64,000 nucleotides of DNA, taken from positions 310,001 through 374,000 of the forward strand of contig NZ_JAFG01000004.1 of assembly GCF_000519305.1 (NCBI RefSeq), read 5' to 3'. The notes under the pieces were generated by a model. The model did no database searches. It had not been told where the DNA came from and was given only the letters and a program-made list of their open reading frames with translations. Position 1 is the stretch's first letter; the number at the start of each line of letters is the position of its first letter. Source of the DNA: Mesorhizobium ciceri WSM4083. Its GTDB lineage: Bacteria; Pseudomonadota; Alphaproteobacteria; Rhizobiales; Rhizobiaceae. Both the position numbers and the translations under genes were made by a program. Positions 41,874 to 51,068 of this stretch are shown here, piece after piece.

Positions 41874-43852
41874 CGGTGACGGCAAGCGCCAGCGTGGCAA
41901 GGTCGCGGCCGATTCAGATCTGGCTGCTGATCTGGGCCGCAGCGCTTGCCGCCGTGCTGGTCGTTTTCCTGCTGCAGGACCGCCTGCCCTGGGCCGTCAA
42001 CTACCCGGCAAGCGCGGTCTTGCCGGTCGCCGACTGGGTCAGCGCGCTGATGCGCTGGATCAAGTCGAACCTGTCGTGGCTGACCCGCTCGATCACCGCG
42101 GTGGTCGGCATTCCGCTCGATTTCGCGCTCAATCTCCTGGCCAAGAATTTCAAGATCGGCCATGGCGCTGAGGCCTATATCCTGCCGCGCCTGTCCTGGG
42201 TCGGCGTCTGCGCTGCCGCCTTCCTTGCCGGACATGCCGTTGGCGGCAGAAAGCTCAGCCTGCTGGTTGGCGGCTGCTTCCTCTACATCGCCCTGTTCGG
42301 CCAATGGACCAGTGCCATGCTGACGCTGGCGCTGATTTCCATCGCGGTGCCGTTCTGCATCGTCACCGGGCTGTTCGCCGGCATCTGGGCGTGGCGCAAG
42401 CCATGGGCCGAAAGGCTCATCGTCTCCCCTGCCCTTGACCTGATGCAGACGATCCCGACCTTCGCCTATCTCATCCCGATGCTGCTGCTGTTCGGCAACA
42501 GCCCGGTGTCGGCGATGATCGCGACCGCCATTTTCGCCACCCCGCCGATGGTGCGGGCGACGATGCTGGGCCTGTCGCGGGTGCCATCGGAGATCGACGA
42601 TTTCAGCGAAATGGCCGGCTGCACGGCGCGGCAGAAACTGTGGCGGGTGCTTTTACCCTCGGCACGGCCGACACTGATGGTCGGCGTCAACCAGGTGATC
42701 ATGCTGGCGCTGAACATGGTCATCATCGCTTCGATGATCGGCGCCGGCGGCCTCGGCTACGACGTGCTCCTGGCGCTGCGCGCACTGAAGGTCGGCGAGG
42801 CGATGGAAGCCGGCCTTGCCATCGTGGCACTGGCCATTGCGCTCGACCGGCTGAGCCAGGCCATCGCGCACAAACAGGCAAAGGGCCATCTTCATCAGGC
42901 GATCAGCCCGAGCCTCTGGCGGCGTTACCCCAACCTGACGCTGGCCATCGCCATCCTTGTCGTGACAACACTGCTTGGCCTGTTCGTGCCGGCCTTCGCG
43001 GCGGTGCCAAAAGCGATTACCTTCACCACCGCGCCGCTGTGGAAGGCGGCGGTGAACTGGGTGACGATCAATTTCTTCGACATGATCGAAGCGTTTCGCG
43101 TGGCGCTCATCCTCAATCTGCTGAACCCGCTGCGCGCCTTCTGTGAAGGCTTTCCGTGGCTGGGCGCCGTGTTCCTGCTCGGCCTCGCCGGCTATCAGCT
43201 CTCCGGCCTAAAGTTGGCCGTATTGGTCGCCGCGCTGACTGCCTTCTGCGCCATCACCGGCCTGTGGGAAAAGACCATGGCGACGGTCTATCTCTGCGGT
43301 ATCTCTGCCTTCATCGCCTGCCTGATCGGCATTCCCATCGGGTTGATGGCTTCGCGCAGCGACCGCTTCGAGAAGATCGTCACACCGATCATCGATACGC
43401 TGCAGGTGCTGCCATCCTTCTGCTTCATCATCCCGGTGGTGATGCTGTTTCGGGTCGGCGACGTCACCGCGATGATCGCAACGATAGCCTTCGCCGTGGT
43501 GCCGGCGATCCGCTACACCAATCACGGCATCCGGCAGGTGCCGCCGGCGCTGATCGAGGCGGCCAAGGTTTCCGGCTGCACGCCGCGCCAGACCTTCTTT
43601 CGCGTGCAACTGCCGCTGGCGCTGCCGGAGATCATGCTCGGCGTCAACCAGACGATCCTGATGGCGCTGGCGATGATCATCATCTGCGCCATGGTCGGCA
43701 CGCGCGATCTCGGCCAGGAAGTGTTCATCGCGCTGTCCAAGGCCGATTCCGGCCGCGGCATCATCGCCGGTCTCGCCATCGCCTTCATCGGCATCGTCGC
43801 CGACCGGCTGTTCAGCGCCTGGACGGCGAAGGCGCGCGCAAGGCTGGGGTAG
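41870..43852 (+). CDS. tmoW: Quaternary-amine ABC transporter permease, double-domain TmoW-like
   Basis: A 660-residue protein, twice the normal ProW length. It contains two permease domains in tandem. The first EAA loop is SEMAGCTARQKLWRVLLPSARPTLMVGVNQ (written here in parts: SEMAGCTARQKLW, RVLLPSARPTLM), and the second is EAAKVSGCTPRQTFFRVQLP. About 13 TM segments are visible. Tandem permeases of this size are a feature of TmoW. It forms an operon with tmoXV and ends 11 bp before the convergent monooxygenase gene. Confidence 0.88.
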   Translation: MTVTASASVARSRPIQIWLLIWAAALAAVLVVFLLQDRLPWAVNYPASAVLPVADWVSALMRWIKSNLSWLTRSITAVVGIPLDFALNLLAKNFKIGHGAEAYILPRLSWVGVCAAAFLAGHAVGGRKLSLLVGGCFLYIALFGQWTSAMLTLALISIAVPFCIVTGLFAGIWAWRKPWAERLIVSPALDLMQTIPTFAYLIPMLLLFGNSPVSAMIATAIFATPPMVRATMLGLSRVPSEIDDFSEMAGCTARQKLWRVLLPSARPTLMVGVNQVIMLALNMVIIASMIGAGGLGYDVLLALRALKVGEAMEAGLAIVALAIALDRLSQAIAHKQAKGHLHQAISPSLWRRYPNLTLAIAILVVTTLLGLFVPAFAAVPKAITFTTAPLWKAAVNWVTINFFDMIEAFRVALILNLLNPLRAFCEGFPWLGAVFLLGLAGYQLSGLKLAVLVAALTAFCAITGLWEKTMATVYLCGISAFIACLIGIPIGLMASRSDRFEKIVTPIIDTLQVLPSFCFIIPVVMLFRVGDVTAMIATIAFAVVPAIRYTNHGIRQVPPALIEAAKVSGCTPRQTFFRVQLPLALPEIMLGVNQTILMALAMIIICAMVGTRDLGQEVFIALSKADSGRGIIAGLAIAFIGIVADRLFSAWTAKARARLG

Positions 43853-43863
43853 CAGGCGCCGCG

Positions 43864-45222
43864 CTACTCCGCCGCGACGCCCTTCACTTCGAGATAGCTC
43901 TCCATCGAATCGTCCAGCGCCTGCAGCCACGGTGTGTGGTGCAGTGGCGCCATGGTGCCGGTCATCAGCGAGCGGTAGGCGTGGTCGCGGAAGCTCATAA
44001 TATCTTCGCCCTTGTGGTTCTCCCACTCCATGAAGGTCTGGTTGACCGCCTCGACGTCGAAACCGGGATAGTCGGTCTGGTCCATCAATTCCTTGGTGTA
44101 GTCGCCCTGGAACCAGATCATCTGCTCGGCGTCTTCCAGCGTCTCCTCGCGTACGCGCCACTTCGCGCCGTGCTGCGCCATCGCCTCGGCCGAGGGCAGC
44201 TTGATGCGACCCATGATGACGTCGCGGGCGAACCAGGCCTGCGCGTCGAACATGTTGAAGGTGTAGAACTGGTCCTGCATGCCGATATAGGACAGCTGCG
44301 GGTTCTTCTCCCAGACGACGCCTTCATAGAGGTCGAGCGGCCACATGCGGTTGGCGGTCTTGAGCTTGAGGTCGTCGGTCAGGAAGGGGAAAGAGTGCAG
44401 ATAGCCGGTGCACAGGATGATGGCGTCGACATCCCTAGTGGTGCCATCCTTGAAATGCGCGGTCTTGCCGACGACCTTCTGCAGCAGCGGCACTTCTTTC
44501 CAATTCTCTGGCCATTTGAAGCCCATCGGCTTCGAGCGGTAGCTGGAGGTGATCGATTTGGCGCCGTATTTGTAGCACTGCGAGCCGATGTCCTCGGCCG
44601 AATAGGAGCGGCCGATGATCAGGATGTCCTTGCCCTTGAATTCCATCGCGTCGCGGAAATCATGGCTGTGCAGGATGCGGCCGTTAAAGGTGGAGAAGCC
44701 CTCGAAATAGGGCACGTTGGGCACCGAGAAATGGCCGGAAGCGACGACGACATTGTCGAACTCTTCGGAATAAGTGACGTCGTTGGTGCGGTCATGCGCG
44801 GTGACGGTGAATTTCTTCGTCTCGTCGGAAAACGTCACCATGCGCACCGGGCTGTTGAAGCGCACCCATTTGCGCAGGCCGGATTTTTCGACGCGGCCCT
44901 TGATGTAGTCCCACAGCACGGCGCGCGGCGGGTAAGAGCCGATCGGCCGGCCGAAATGCTCCTCGAAGGTGTAGTCGGCGAATTCCAGGCATTCCTTCGG
45001 TCCGTTCGACCAGAGGTAACGGTACATCGAGCCGTGCACCGGATCGCCATGCTCGTCGAGGCCGGTGCGCCAGGTGTAGTTCCACAGGCCGCCCCAGTCC
45101 GACTGCTTTTCGAAGCAGACGATTTCGGGAATGTCGGCGCCCTTGTCGGCCGCCGACTTGAAGGCCCTGAGCTGTGCCAGGCCGGATGGGCCGGCTCCGA
45201 TGACGGCAACGCGACTTTTCAT
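43864..45222 (-). CDS. tmm: Trimethylamine monooxygenase (Tmm), bacterial FMO
   Basis: A 452-residue FAD/NADPH enzyme. FAD motif GAGPSG at 9-14, FMO fingerprint [11 protein letters not shown], second Rossmann motif [11 protein letters not shown] and the [11 protein letters not shown] motif are all present. Length, N-terminus [19 protein letters not shown] and the [17 protein letters not shown] segment match characterised Tmm enzymes that oxidise TMA to TMAO. The GGGAGGCC site precedes the ATG. It is convergent with the TmoXVW importer and 319 bp from the XRE-cupin gene, which diverges from it. Confidence 0.93.
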   Translation of the reverse strand: MKSRVAVIGAGPSGLAQLRAFKSAADKGADIPEIVCFEKQSDWGGLWNYTWRTGLDEHGDPVHGSMYRYLWSNGPKECLEFADYTFEEHFGRPIGSYPPRAVLWDYIKGRVEKSGLRKWVRFNSPVRMVTFSDETKKFTVTAHDRTNDVTYSEEFDNVVVASGHFSVPNVPYFEGFSTFNGRILHSHDFRDAMEFKGKDILIIGRSYSAEDIGSQCYKYGAKSITSSYRSKPMGFKWPENWKEVPLLQKVVGKTAHFKDGTTRDVDAIILCTGYLHSFPFLTDDLKLKTANRMWPLDLYEGVVWEKNPQLSYIGMQDQFYTFNMFDAQAWFARDVIMGRIKLPSAEAMAQHGAKWRVREETLEDAEQMIWFQGDYTKELMDQTDYPGFDVEAVNQTFMEWENHKGEDIMSFRDHAYRSLMTGTMAPLHHTPWLQALDDSMESYLEVKGVAAE

Positions 45223-45258
45223 GGCAGGCCTCCCGATCTGGTTTCGACTTTTGTCTTA

Positions 45259-45306
45259 ACGCTATTCCCAAAGGGAAAGCGCTATGCGCTTTTCCCGGAA
45301 TTGCTC
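45259..45306. repeat. Intergenic palindrome, family 3 (copy 1)
   Basis: ACGCTATTCCCAAAGGGAAA and TTTTCCCGGAATTGCTCT form imperfect inverted arms. It is closely related to the element at 49578-49625 (ACGCAATTCCGGACGG...). It sits just upstream of tmm, so it may affect transcript 5' ends. Confidence 0.65.
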
Positions 45307-45315
45307 TTACGAAAC

Positions 45316-45334
45316 AAATTTCACTCACAGGACA
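45316..45334. promoter_or_regulatory. Degenerate XRE-cupin-like site upstream of tmm
   Basis: AAATTTCACTC at 45316-45326 is identical to the 11-mer at 50997-51007. The left half-site TTTCA (45319-45323) is exact but the right half (GGACA) matches TGAAA at only 3 of 5. It lies about 94 bp upstream of tmm. A further dyad, TTCAC-N5-GTGAA, is at 45498-45512 just before the regulator gene. Confidence 0.4.
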
Positions 45335-45540
45335 GTAATTGGCCCTTTCGTGCTGTCAACAGCCCGATGCTGAAACAAGGTTCCGACGATGTGGATTTCC
45401 CGCGAAAAACCGGACGCTGCCAAACATCATTATCATGCGCATGCGCGTTCACGCGACTTGCCGTCGCAGTTGCGCTCCTGTATCGGCACCTGACATGTTC
45501 ACCTAGAGTGAAATAAATCCGCAGGAGTGCCGGGGGCGAC

Positions 45541-46257
45541 ATGGCGAAGAAGGTTTCCGATTCCAAGGCTGGTCCAGCCGGTGCGACGGCCAAGCCGCTG
45601 CCAAAGGTTTCGGCCGACGGCAAGACCATCCGCGCGCCGCTGACGCAGAACCCGCATGCCATTCGCGACACGCGCGAAAAAGTGCTGGAGGTCGCGATCG
45701 GCCGCGAGGTGCGGGCCTTCCGCAAGAAGCTCGGCATCACCGTTGCCGATCTCGCGGTCGCCACCGACATTTCGCTGGGCATGCTGTCGAAGATCGAGAA
45801 TGGTATCACCTCGCCCTCGCTGACCACCTTGCAGGCACTGTCGCGGGCGCTCGGCGTTCCGGTCACCGCCTTCTTCCGCCGCTTCGAGGAAGAGCGCAGC
45901 GCCGTGTTCGTCAAGGCTGGCCAAGGCCTCGATGTCGAGCGCCGCGGCACGCGCGCCGGTCACCAGTACAATCTGCTCGGCCATATCGGCTCCAACACCA
46001 GCGGCGTCGTCGTCGAACCCTATTTGATCACGCTGACCGAGGATTCCGACGTGTTTCCGACCTTCCAGCATGAGGGCATGGAGTTCCTCTATATGCTCGA
46101 AGGCGAGGTCGTTTACCGGCACGGCAGCAACCTCTACCCGATGAAGCCCGGCGACAGCCTGTTCTTCGACGCCGACGCGCCGCACGGGCCGGAACAGCTG
46201 ACGAAACTGCCAATGCGCTATCTGTCGATCATCTGCTATCCGCAGAGCGCGGGGTGA
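45541..46257 (+). CDS. XRE-cupin regulator of methylamine genes
   Basis: A 238-residue regulator: an N-terminal basic tail, an HTH_3 domain at about residues 55-110 (GREVRAFRKKLGITVADLAVATDISLGMLSKIENGITSPSLTTLQAL) and a cupin domain at about 170-235 (GMEFLYMLEGEVVYRHGSNLYPMKPGDSLFF, then GPEQLTKLPMRYLSI). It is divergent from tmm. It resembles the regulator in the polyamine-type operon at 4974, and both regulons contain TTTCA-N6-TGAAA sites. Control of tmm and the mgs/dmm operons is inferred from position. Confidence 0.88.
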   Translation: MAKKVSDSKAGPAGATAKPLPKVSADGKTIRAPLTQNPHAIRDTREKVLEVAIGREVRAFRKKLGITVADLAVATDISLGMLSKIENGITSPSLTTLQALSRALGVPVTAFFRRFEEERSAVFVKAGQGLDVERRGTRAGHQYNLLGHIGSNTSGVVVEPYLITLTEDSDVFPTFQHEGMEFLYMLEGEVVYRHGSNLYPMKPGDSLFFDADAPHGPEQLTKLPMRYLSIICYPQSAG

Positions 46258-46353
46258 GCGGAACTCGATCTCCCCTTGGTCTCTCGTGAGGAGATCGGCT
46301 TCGCGACGGCTCCTCTTTTGCACTGGTGATTGGCGAAAGCTGAAGTGACATTC

Positions 46354-46400
46354 GATCTCCCCCCTGGAGGGGGAGATGTCCGGCAGGACAGAGGGGGGCG
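46354..46400. repeat. REP-like palindrome, family 1, left flank of the DUF559 gene
   Basis: GATCTCCCCCCTGGAGGGGG, then GACAGAGGGGGGCG, matches the right arm at 610-662. It sits 8 bp before the DUF559 start, and its mirror copy lies after the gene. Confidence 0.7.
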
Positions 46401-46407
46401 AACCGCG

Positions 46408-46779
46408 ATGACGCACAATCTGGTATCCGCCAACAGCCGCCGCAATGCGCGCACGATGCGCAAGGTGATGACCGATGCCGAACTCAAGCTTTGGAATGAG
46501 ATCAGGGCACACAGGCTGATGGGACTGGGGTTTCGGCGCCAGATGCCTATCGCCGGCCATATCGTCGATTTTGCATGCCCGGACAAAAAGCTGATCGTCG
46601 AGCTTGATGGTTCCGAGCATGGCCGGGCCGAAACGTCGGAATCGGACGCTGCAAGAACCACCAAATTCGAAGCGCTGGGCTGGACGGTCCTGCGCTTCTG
46701 GAACGACGATGTCATTCGCGATATCGACAATGTCTGCCAGCATGTCGTGATTGTGGCTGGGCTGGGCGACGCGTCGTAA
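46408..46779 (+). CDS. DUF559 (Vsr/restriction-endonuclease-like) protein
   Basis: A 123-residue protein. ARTMRKVMTDAELKLWNEIR precedes the DUF559 core RRQMPIAGHIVDFACPDKKLIVELDGSEH and RTTKFEALGWTVLRFWNDDV. This resembles the type-II restriction-like PD-(D/E)xK fold, with D-x12-E-L-D as likely metal ligands. The start at ATG 46408 is conserved among relatives; the open frame extends to 46330 but through the repeat. Catalytic activity is unproven. Inverted REP-like repeats flank it on both sides, and relatives occur in multiple copies in rhizobial genomes, suggesting a mobile cassette. Confidence 0.8.
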   Translation: MTHNLVSANSRRNARTMRKVMTDAELKLWNEIRAHRLMGLGFRRQMPIAGHIVDFACPDKKLIVELDGSEHGRAETSESDAARTTKFEALGWTVLRFWNDDVIRDIDNVCQHVVIVAGLGDAS

Positions 46780-46817
46780 GCGCGGAGGTGGAGATTGGGC
46801 AAGGCAGGCGCTCCACG

Positions 46818-46867
46818 GCGCCCCCCTCTGCCCTGCCGGGCATCTCCCCCTCTTGGGGGGAGATTGG
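46818..46867. repeat. REP-like palindrome, family 1, right flank of the DUF559 gene
   Basis: GCGCCCCCCTCTGCCC, then CTCCCCCTCTTGGGGGGAGAT, is the inverse of the copy at 46354-46400, with a compact internal hairpin. It ends 32 bp before the DUF3445 gene stop. Confidence 0.7.
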
Positions 46868-46898
46868 CTGCTTTGGGGGCAGCGCCAACATCAGCTAT

Positions 46899-47939
46899 TC
46901 AATCCGGCCCAAACCCCTGGCTGGTCGCGCTCCCATCATCCAGCTTCGACAGCCACTCGACCAACGCCGGCCGGTAACGCGTCAGGCCCTTGTAGTTAGC
47001 GAGTTCGTCGGGCAGGTCGCGGATGACGCGGTGCAGGCGCCGTGCCCATTTGGGCTGCGTCGCCAGTTCGTCCATCTTGATCAGATAGCAGCGGATCGGG
47101 AAGACGATGCCGTTGGAGCGCGGCAGGCGCCAGAAGCTCTGCAGTTCGACCCGCAGATGCACCTTGTCGCCGACATTCTCCGGCGTCACCGTCGCCCGGT
47201 CCGGCCCCCATTTGTGGTAGTTTTCGGGGCTGGTGTCGAGGCGCGGATTGATGGTCATCGTCCAGTTCAGGCGCCGCGCCGGCTTGCCCTGCTGGATGTT
47301 GGTGAGGAATTTCAGCGCCCTGACGAAAATCCCCTTCTCATGCGCCAGCGGCACCGGCGCATGCCATTCGAAGAAGTTCATGCCGATGTCGAAATCGAGC
47401 GACCAGTCAGCCTGGGTGGTGACCATGCCGGCATCCATCCACAGATTGCCGTCGCGCTGGTCGAGGATGCAGAAATCGCCCTGGCTCTGCCGGGTGATGT
47501 ATTCCATCGGCCCGTAAGGCAGCGTCGAGGTGTCGCCGAAAGTGAAGGTGTCGTCGATACCGAGCGGCCGGTTGATCCAGCGCCAGCGATCGCCGTCGCG
47601 GGTCAGCGTGAAATGCTCGGGATAGCCCAGCGCCTGCTGCTCCATCAGCAATTCGAGCAGGTCCCAGCCGGCCAGCGTCATGTGCGGCAGCGACTGGCAG
47701 CGCAGCGGATCCTCGGCCAGCACCAGCGCGCGGTCCTGCATCTCGGCGACATAGTGCTCATCGACGTCGATCAGGTTTTCCAGCACGCTGCCCCTCGGGC
47801 CGACGACATGCGGCTCGATGTTGACCGCATACATGTAGGCGTCTTCGTGGAACGGAAACGGGAAGCGCCTGATGTGCTCCGGGCTGTTCTTGAAGGTGAA
47901 GTCGTCGCGGAACGTTTCCTTGCGAAAGGTGATGCCCAT
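46899..47939 (-). CDS. Heme-dependent oxidative N-demethylase / dimethylamine monooxygenase subunit (DUF3445)
   Basis: A 346-residue DUF3445 protein. Landmarks include FPFPFHEDAYMYAVNIEP, the catalytic-region LAGWDLLELLMEQQALGYP, and FFEWHAPVPLAHEKG. In dimethylamine monooxygenases such as DmmABC this subunit carries the heme and oxidatively demethylates dimethylamine to methylamine and formaldehyde. The upstream genes encode its reductase and a DmmA-type protein, separated by only 9 bp. AGGAGG lies before the ATG. Confidence 0.88.
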   Translation of the reverse strand: MGITFRKETFRDDFTFKNSPEHIRRFPFPFHEDAYMYAVNIEPHVVGPRGSVLENLIDVDEHYVAEMQDRALVLAEDPLRCQSLPHMTLAGWDLLELLMEQQALGYPEHFTLTRDGDRWRWINRPLGIDDTFTFGDTSTLPYGPMEYITRQSQGDFCILDQRDGNLWMDAGMVTTQADWSLDFDIGMNFFEWHAPVPLAHEKGIFVRALKFLTNIQQGKPARRLNWTMTINPRLDTSPENYHKWGPDRATVTPENVGDKVHLRVELQSFWRLPRSNGIVFPIRCYLIKMDELATQPKWARRLHRVIRDLPDELANYKGLTRYRPALVEWLSKLDDGSATSQGFGPD

Positions 47940-47948
47940 GATTTCCTC

Positions 47949-48914
47949 CTAGCGCTCCAGGACCAGCGACCGGCCTTCGAAGCGCGACACGCAGGGCATG
48001 ATCTTCTTGCCCGAACGGTGCTCTTCCTCACTCAGCCAGTGGTCGTTGTGGATGAACTTGCCGTCGCAAGAAATGACGTTGGTCTCGCACTGGCCGCAGA
48101 CGCCGCCGCGGCAGAGATAGGGCGGATCGACGCCGGCCGCCTCGATCGCCTCAAGCAGGCTCTGCTGCTCATCGACGCGGATCGTCTTGCCGCTGACGGC
48201 GAGCGTCACGTCGAAAGGCAGTCCGGGCTGGGGTGCCGCGAAATGTTCGAAATGCACGGTTTCCGCCGGCCAGCCAAGGCTTGCCGCGCGATCGCGTACC
48301 CAGTTGATCATGCCGGCCGGGCCGCAGACATAGAGATGCGTGCCGAGCGGCTGCGTCGACAGCAAGCGGTCGAGTTCGATGCGCTCGTCAAGGTCGTCAT
48401 GATAGAGCCTGACCCGGCGGTCGTAGCGCTCGCGCAGCACATCGGCGTAGGTGCCAAGCGATGCGGTGCGGCAGGTGTAGTGCAGTTCGAAATTGCCGCC
48501 TTCCGCCGCCAGTTGCGCGGTCTGCGCCATGAACGGCGTGATGCCGATGCCGCCGGCCAGCATCAGGTGCTTCTTGGCCCGCAGGTCGAGCGAGAACAGG
48601 TTGACCGGGTAGCTGACCACCATCTCCATGCCGGTCTTGACGCTCCGGTGCATGAACAGCGAGCCGCCACGGCCGACATCGTCGCGGCGTACCGAGATCG
48701 TGTATTCGCGCGTATCGAGCGGCGAACCCATCAGCGAATAGGGATTGAGCCTGGTGCGTTCGCCCTCGCGCATCTCGACCACGACATGGGCGCCGCCGGA
48801 AAAGGTCGGCAAAAGCTCGCCGTCGCGTCGGCGGAAATGAAAACGGGTAACGAGGTCGTTGACCGGGACGACATCGCTGACGACGACATCGAGTTTTGTT
48901 GTTCCGGTGCTCAT
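47949..48914 (-). CDS. Ferredoxin reductase subunit of dimethylamine monooxygenase
   Basis: A 321-residue phthalate-dioxygenase-reductase-like protein. The FMN/FAD-binding barrel (RLNPYSLMGSPLDTREYTISV) and NAD domain (HLMLAGGIGITPFMAQ, YVCGPAGMINWV) precede a plant-type 2Fe-2S domain with Cys268-x4-Cys273-x2-Cys276-x31-Cys308. It passes electrons from NAD(P)H to the heme subunit encoded next. ATG 48914 overlaps the stop of the DmmA-like gene (ATGA). Confidence 0.9.
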   Translation of the reverse strand: MSTGTTKLDVVVSDVVPVNDLVTRFHFRRRDGELLPTFSGGAHVVVEMREGERTRLNPYSLMGSPLDTREYTISVRRDDVGRGGSLFMHRSVKTGMEMVVSYPVNLFSLDLRAKKHLMLAGGIGITPFMAQTAQLAAEGGNFELHYTCRTASLGTYADVLRERYDRRVRLYHDDLDERIELDRLLSTQPLGTHLYVCGPAGMINWVRDRAASLGWPAETVHFEHFAAPQPGLPFDVTLAVSGKTIRVDEQQSLLEAIEAAGVDPPYLCRGGVCGQCETNVISCDGKFIHNDHWLSEEEHRSGKKIMPCVSRFEGRSLVLER

Positions 48915-49507
48915 CGGAAAATCTCCTCCATCGGAGGAATCTCCGAGCGATCTTCCGCATTGATGCAGACGCCCTGGAAGGCAGCGATGCGCCTTGAATA
49001 GTGATCGCGCACCAGAAGCAGCAGGCCGCAATGCGCGCAGGTTGCCGGCTGCGTCGTGACATTCTCGGTGATGCCCTTGCAGTGGACGCATTGCATGCGC
49101 CGCGCCAGCGAACCGCGATGCTCGGTCTGGATCGAGGTGTGGTCGATGCCGGCCTCAAGCGCCACCTGCATCGCCTGGCCGATCAGACCCTCAGTGCCGG
49201 CGAGGTAGAGGCGCAGGCCCATATGCGCGTTGGCCAGTGTCTGCCTGAGCCGTGGCAGCAGGCTGGCGAAGGACGGCGCCTGATGGAGCTGCGCCGATTT
49301 CAGCGCTTCGAGGGCGGCGGTGTGTTTGCCGTGAGGTCCGGGAATGAAGACGATTTCAGCGTCGCCGAAAAACCCGGGCGGCGCCCTCCCGGCCATCTCC
49401 GCGATCGCCAGCGCCCCTTCCGCATCGGCGATAAAAAGATGATGCTTGCCGGGCTGCGGAGACAAGGTTCCGTAAACAGGCCGGCTGATGATGCTTTTGG
49501 CTGCCAT
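48911..49507 (-). CDS. Dimethylamine monooxygenase subunit DmmA-like protein
   Basis: A 198-residue protein of the NCBI 'DmmA family', in the position and length expected. Cys140-x2-Cys143 (CVHC) and Cys157-x2-Cys160 (CAHC) form a zinc-ribbon or rubredoxin-like site. The N-terminal part resembles a Rossmann-like domain: HLFIADAEGALAIAEMAG. The protein starts the dmm operon with SD-like spacing and overlaps the reductase gene by 4 bp. The role is structural or electron-transfer; the mechanism is not established. Confidence 0.82.
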   Translation of the reverse strand: MAAKSIISRPVYGTLSPQPGKHHLFIADAEGALAIAEMAGRAPPGFFGDAEIVFIPGPHGKHTAALEALKSAQLHQAPSFASLLPRLRQTLANAHMGLRLYLAGTEGLIGQAMQVALEAGIDHTSIQTEHRGSLARRMQCVHCKGITENVTTQPATCAHCGLLLLVRDHYSRRIAAFQGVCINAEDRSEIPPMEEIFR

Positions 49508-49577
49508 TTAAGTCTTCGTGCCTTCGAGCGCTTCACCGTTTCATAGAAACGGCGGACCGCTCTATCTCTTTGCTTTG

Positions 49578-49625
49578 ACGCAATTCCGGACGGAAAACTG
49601 TTTCACACTTTTCCTGGAATTGCTC
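49578..49625. repeat. Intergenic palindrome, family 3 (copy 2)
   Basis: ACGCAATTCCGGACGGAAAA and TTTTCCTGGAATTGCTC are imperfect inverted arms. It lies between the aminomethyltransferase-like gene and the DmmA-like gene on the minus strand, so it may separate their transcripts or process the mRNA. Confidence 0.7.
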
Positions 49626-49649
49626 GAACCCCTCGGTGTTGACTATGCC

Positions 49650-50783
49650 TCAACCTTTCGCCGTGCGCTTGATCTTCTTGGGATCGTCGAATGGCAATGG
49701 CTGGGCGGTCGCCTTGATGGCACCGCTCTTGTTGCGGATTTCGAGCTTGGTGTCCTTGACCGCACAGTCGACGTCGAGGCGGGCGATGCCCATCGATTTC
49801 TCGACCAGCGGCGAATACATGGCGCAGGTCACCACGCCGACCTTTTTGCCGTCGCGATAGACCGGCGCACCCTCATCGGCCGGCTCCTTGCCGTCGAGCA
49901 AGACGCCATAGATCTTGAAGCGTTCCTTGCCTTTCAGGCGATAGTGCTCCTCGGCACCGCGAAAGCCGGTCTTGCCGGGGCTGACGGTGAAGTCGAGGCC
50001 GAGTTCCCACAGCGTGTCGCCAGGGCCTTCATTGTCGAACGGATACTTTTGGGAATTGTCGTAGGGATAGAAGAGCAGATAACTTTCGACGCGCAGCATG
50101 TCGAGCGTGGTGAAGCGGCACGGAATGATGCCGGCGCTCTTGCCCTCGTCGAGGATCCTGTCCCAGATCGTGCCGGCATCCTGGCCACGGCAGAAGATCT
50201 CGTAGCCGCGCTCGCCGGTATAGCCGGTGCGCGATATCATCACGGGCAAGCCGAACAGCTGCGTCTGCATGTGATGGAAATAGTTGAGGTCGCGAATACC
50301 AGGCACGTGCTTGGCCAGATAATCGACTGATGTCGGACCCTGCAGCGACAGATCGTGCAGATTGTCGTCGAAGCGCAGCGAGACGTCGCGGCCCATAGCC
50401 GCCCGCTGCAATTCCTCATGGCCGGTGCCAGAACCATGCACCACCATCCAGGAATTCGGTCCCGTGCGGTAGAGGATGCAATCGTCGGTGAATTTTCCCG
50501 CTTCGTTCAGCATGCAGGCATAGGCCGACTTGCCGGGATAGATCTTTTCGACATCGCGTGTCGTCACCAGGTCGATCAGGTGTGAGGCATGCGGCCCGGT
50601 GATGTGGACTTTCTTGAGGCCGGAGACATCCATCAGGCCGGCCTTGGTGCGGATGGCGATGTACTCCTCGTCGGCATCCTTGTCGTAGGTCCAGGCGGTT
50701 CCCATGCCGCTCCAGTCTTCGAGCTTCGAACCGAGCGCTCGGTGCCGATCCGCCAGGGTCGAAAATCTCCAGGATGCCGTCAT
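49650..50783 (-). CDS. GcvT-like aminomethyltransferase family protein (dmmD position)
   Basis: A 377-residue THF-dependent-type enzyme. GcvT features: GLMDVSGLKKVHITGPHA, KIYPGKSAYACMLNEAGKFTDDCILYR, RTGYTGERGYEIF, and FRGAEEHYRLKG. In the R. pomeroyi-type dmmDABC operon a GcvT-like protein accompanies the monooxygenase, probably capturing the released C1 unit on tetrahydrofolate. Here it is first in the same minus-strand run, 142 bp upstream of the DmmA-like gene. The start at 50783 follows GGAGGA. Assignment as DmmD is by position. Confidence 0.82.
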   Translation of the reverse strand: MTASWRFSTLADRHRALGSKLEDWSGMGTAWTYDKDADEEYIAIRTKAGLMDVSGLKKVHITGPHASHLIDLVTTRDVEKIYPGKSAYACMLNEAGKFTDDCILYRTGPNSWMVVHGSGTGHEELQRAAMGRDVSLRFDDNLHDLSLQGPTSVDYLAKHVPGIRDLNYFHHMQTQLFGLPVMISRTGYTGERGYEIFCRGQDAGTIWDRILDEGKSAGIIPCRFTTLDMLRVESYLLFYPYDNSQKYPFDNEGPGDTLWELGLDFTVSPGKTGFRGAEEHYRLKGKERFKIYGVLLDGKEPADEGAPVYRDGKKVGVVTCAMYSPLVEKSMGIARLDVDCAVKDTKLEIRNKSGAIKATAQPLPFDDPKKIKRTAKG

Positions 50784-51068
50784 CCGCTCGTCCTCCGTTT
50801 CGATAATGCTCTGCTGTTCCCTGCCCCCTGCGCAGCGGCGGGAGCTTTGGCCGAATATTGATCGCAAACCTCCGGGCGCCGCAATACCCATAAGCAATTA
50901 ATTTCATTGTCAGGCAAAATCCGCCGCGCAAACCAAACGGTAACCCCGCGTAAATCGCGCTTGACAATTGCGAGATTCAGACAGAATTTATGAAAAAAAT
51001 TTCACTCTGTTGAAAGAGGACGACGGACGGGGGATTCGGAACCGGACGGCGGAAAAGGGGAGAAACCG
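50784..51068. promoter_or_regulatory. Divergent promoter region of the dmm and APC/mgs operons
   Basis: 285 bp between divergent starts at 50783 and 51069. A TTGACA (50961-50966) could be a -35 for the plus-strand genes, though no clear -10 follows at 17 bp. The operator-like palindrome at 51000-51015 lies immediately downstream. AAAGGGGAGA precedes the ATG at 51069. Confidence 0.45.
51000..51015. promoter_or_regulatory. Candidate XRE-cupin operator before the APC/mgs operon
   Basis: TTTCACTCTGTTGAAA has exact TTTCA and TGAAA half-sites with a 6-nt centre, 54 bp before the start at 51069. It shares AAATTTCACTC with the site upstream of tmm. Confidence 0.65.

Noticed and set aside
43156..45516. 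A 786-codon plus-strand frame running from the permease 3' end through tmm.
   Set aside because: Out of frame with tmoW and antisense to tmm; both true genes have clear motifs.
46788..49001. A 737-codon plus-strand open frame opposite the dmm genes.
   Set aside because: Antisense shadow of three well-supported minus-strand genes; composition typical of shadow frames.
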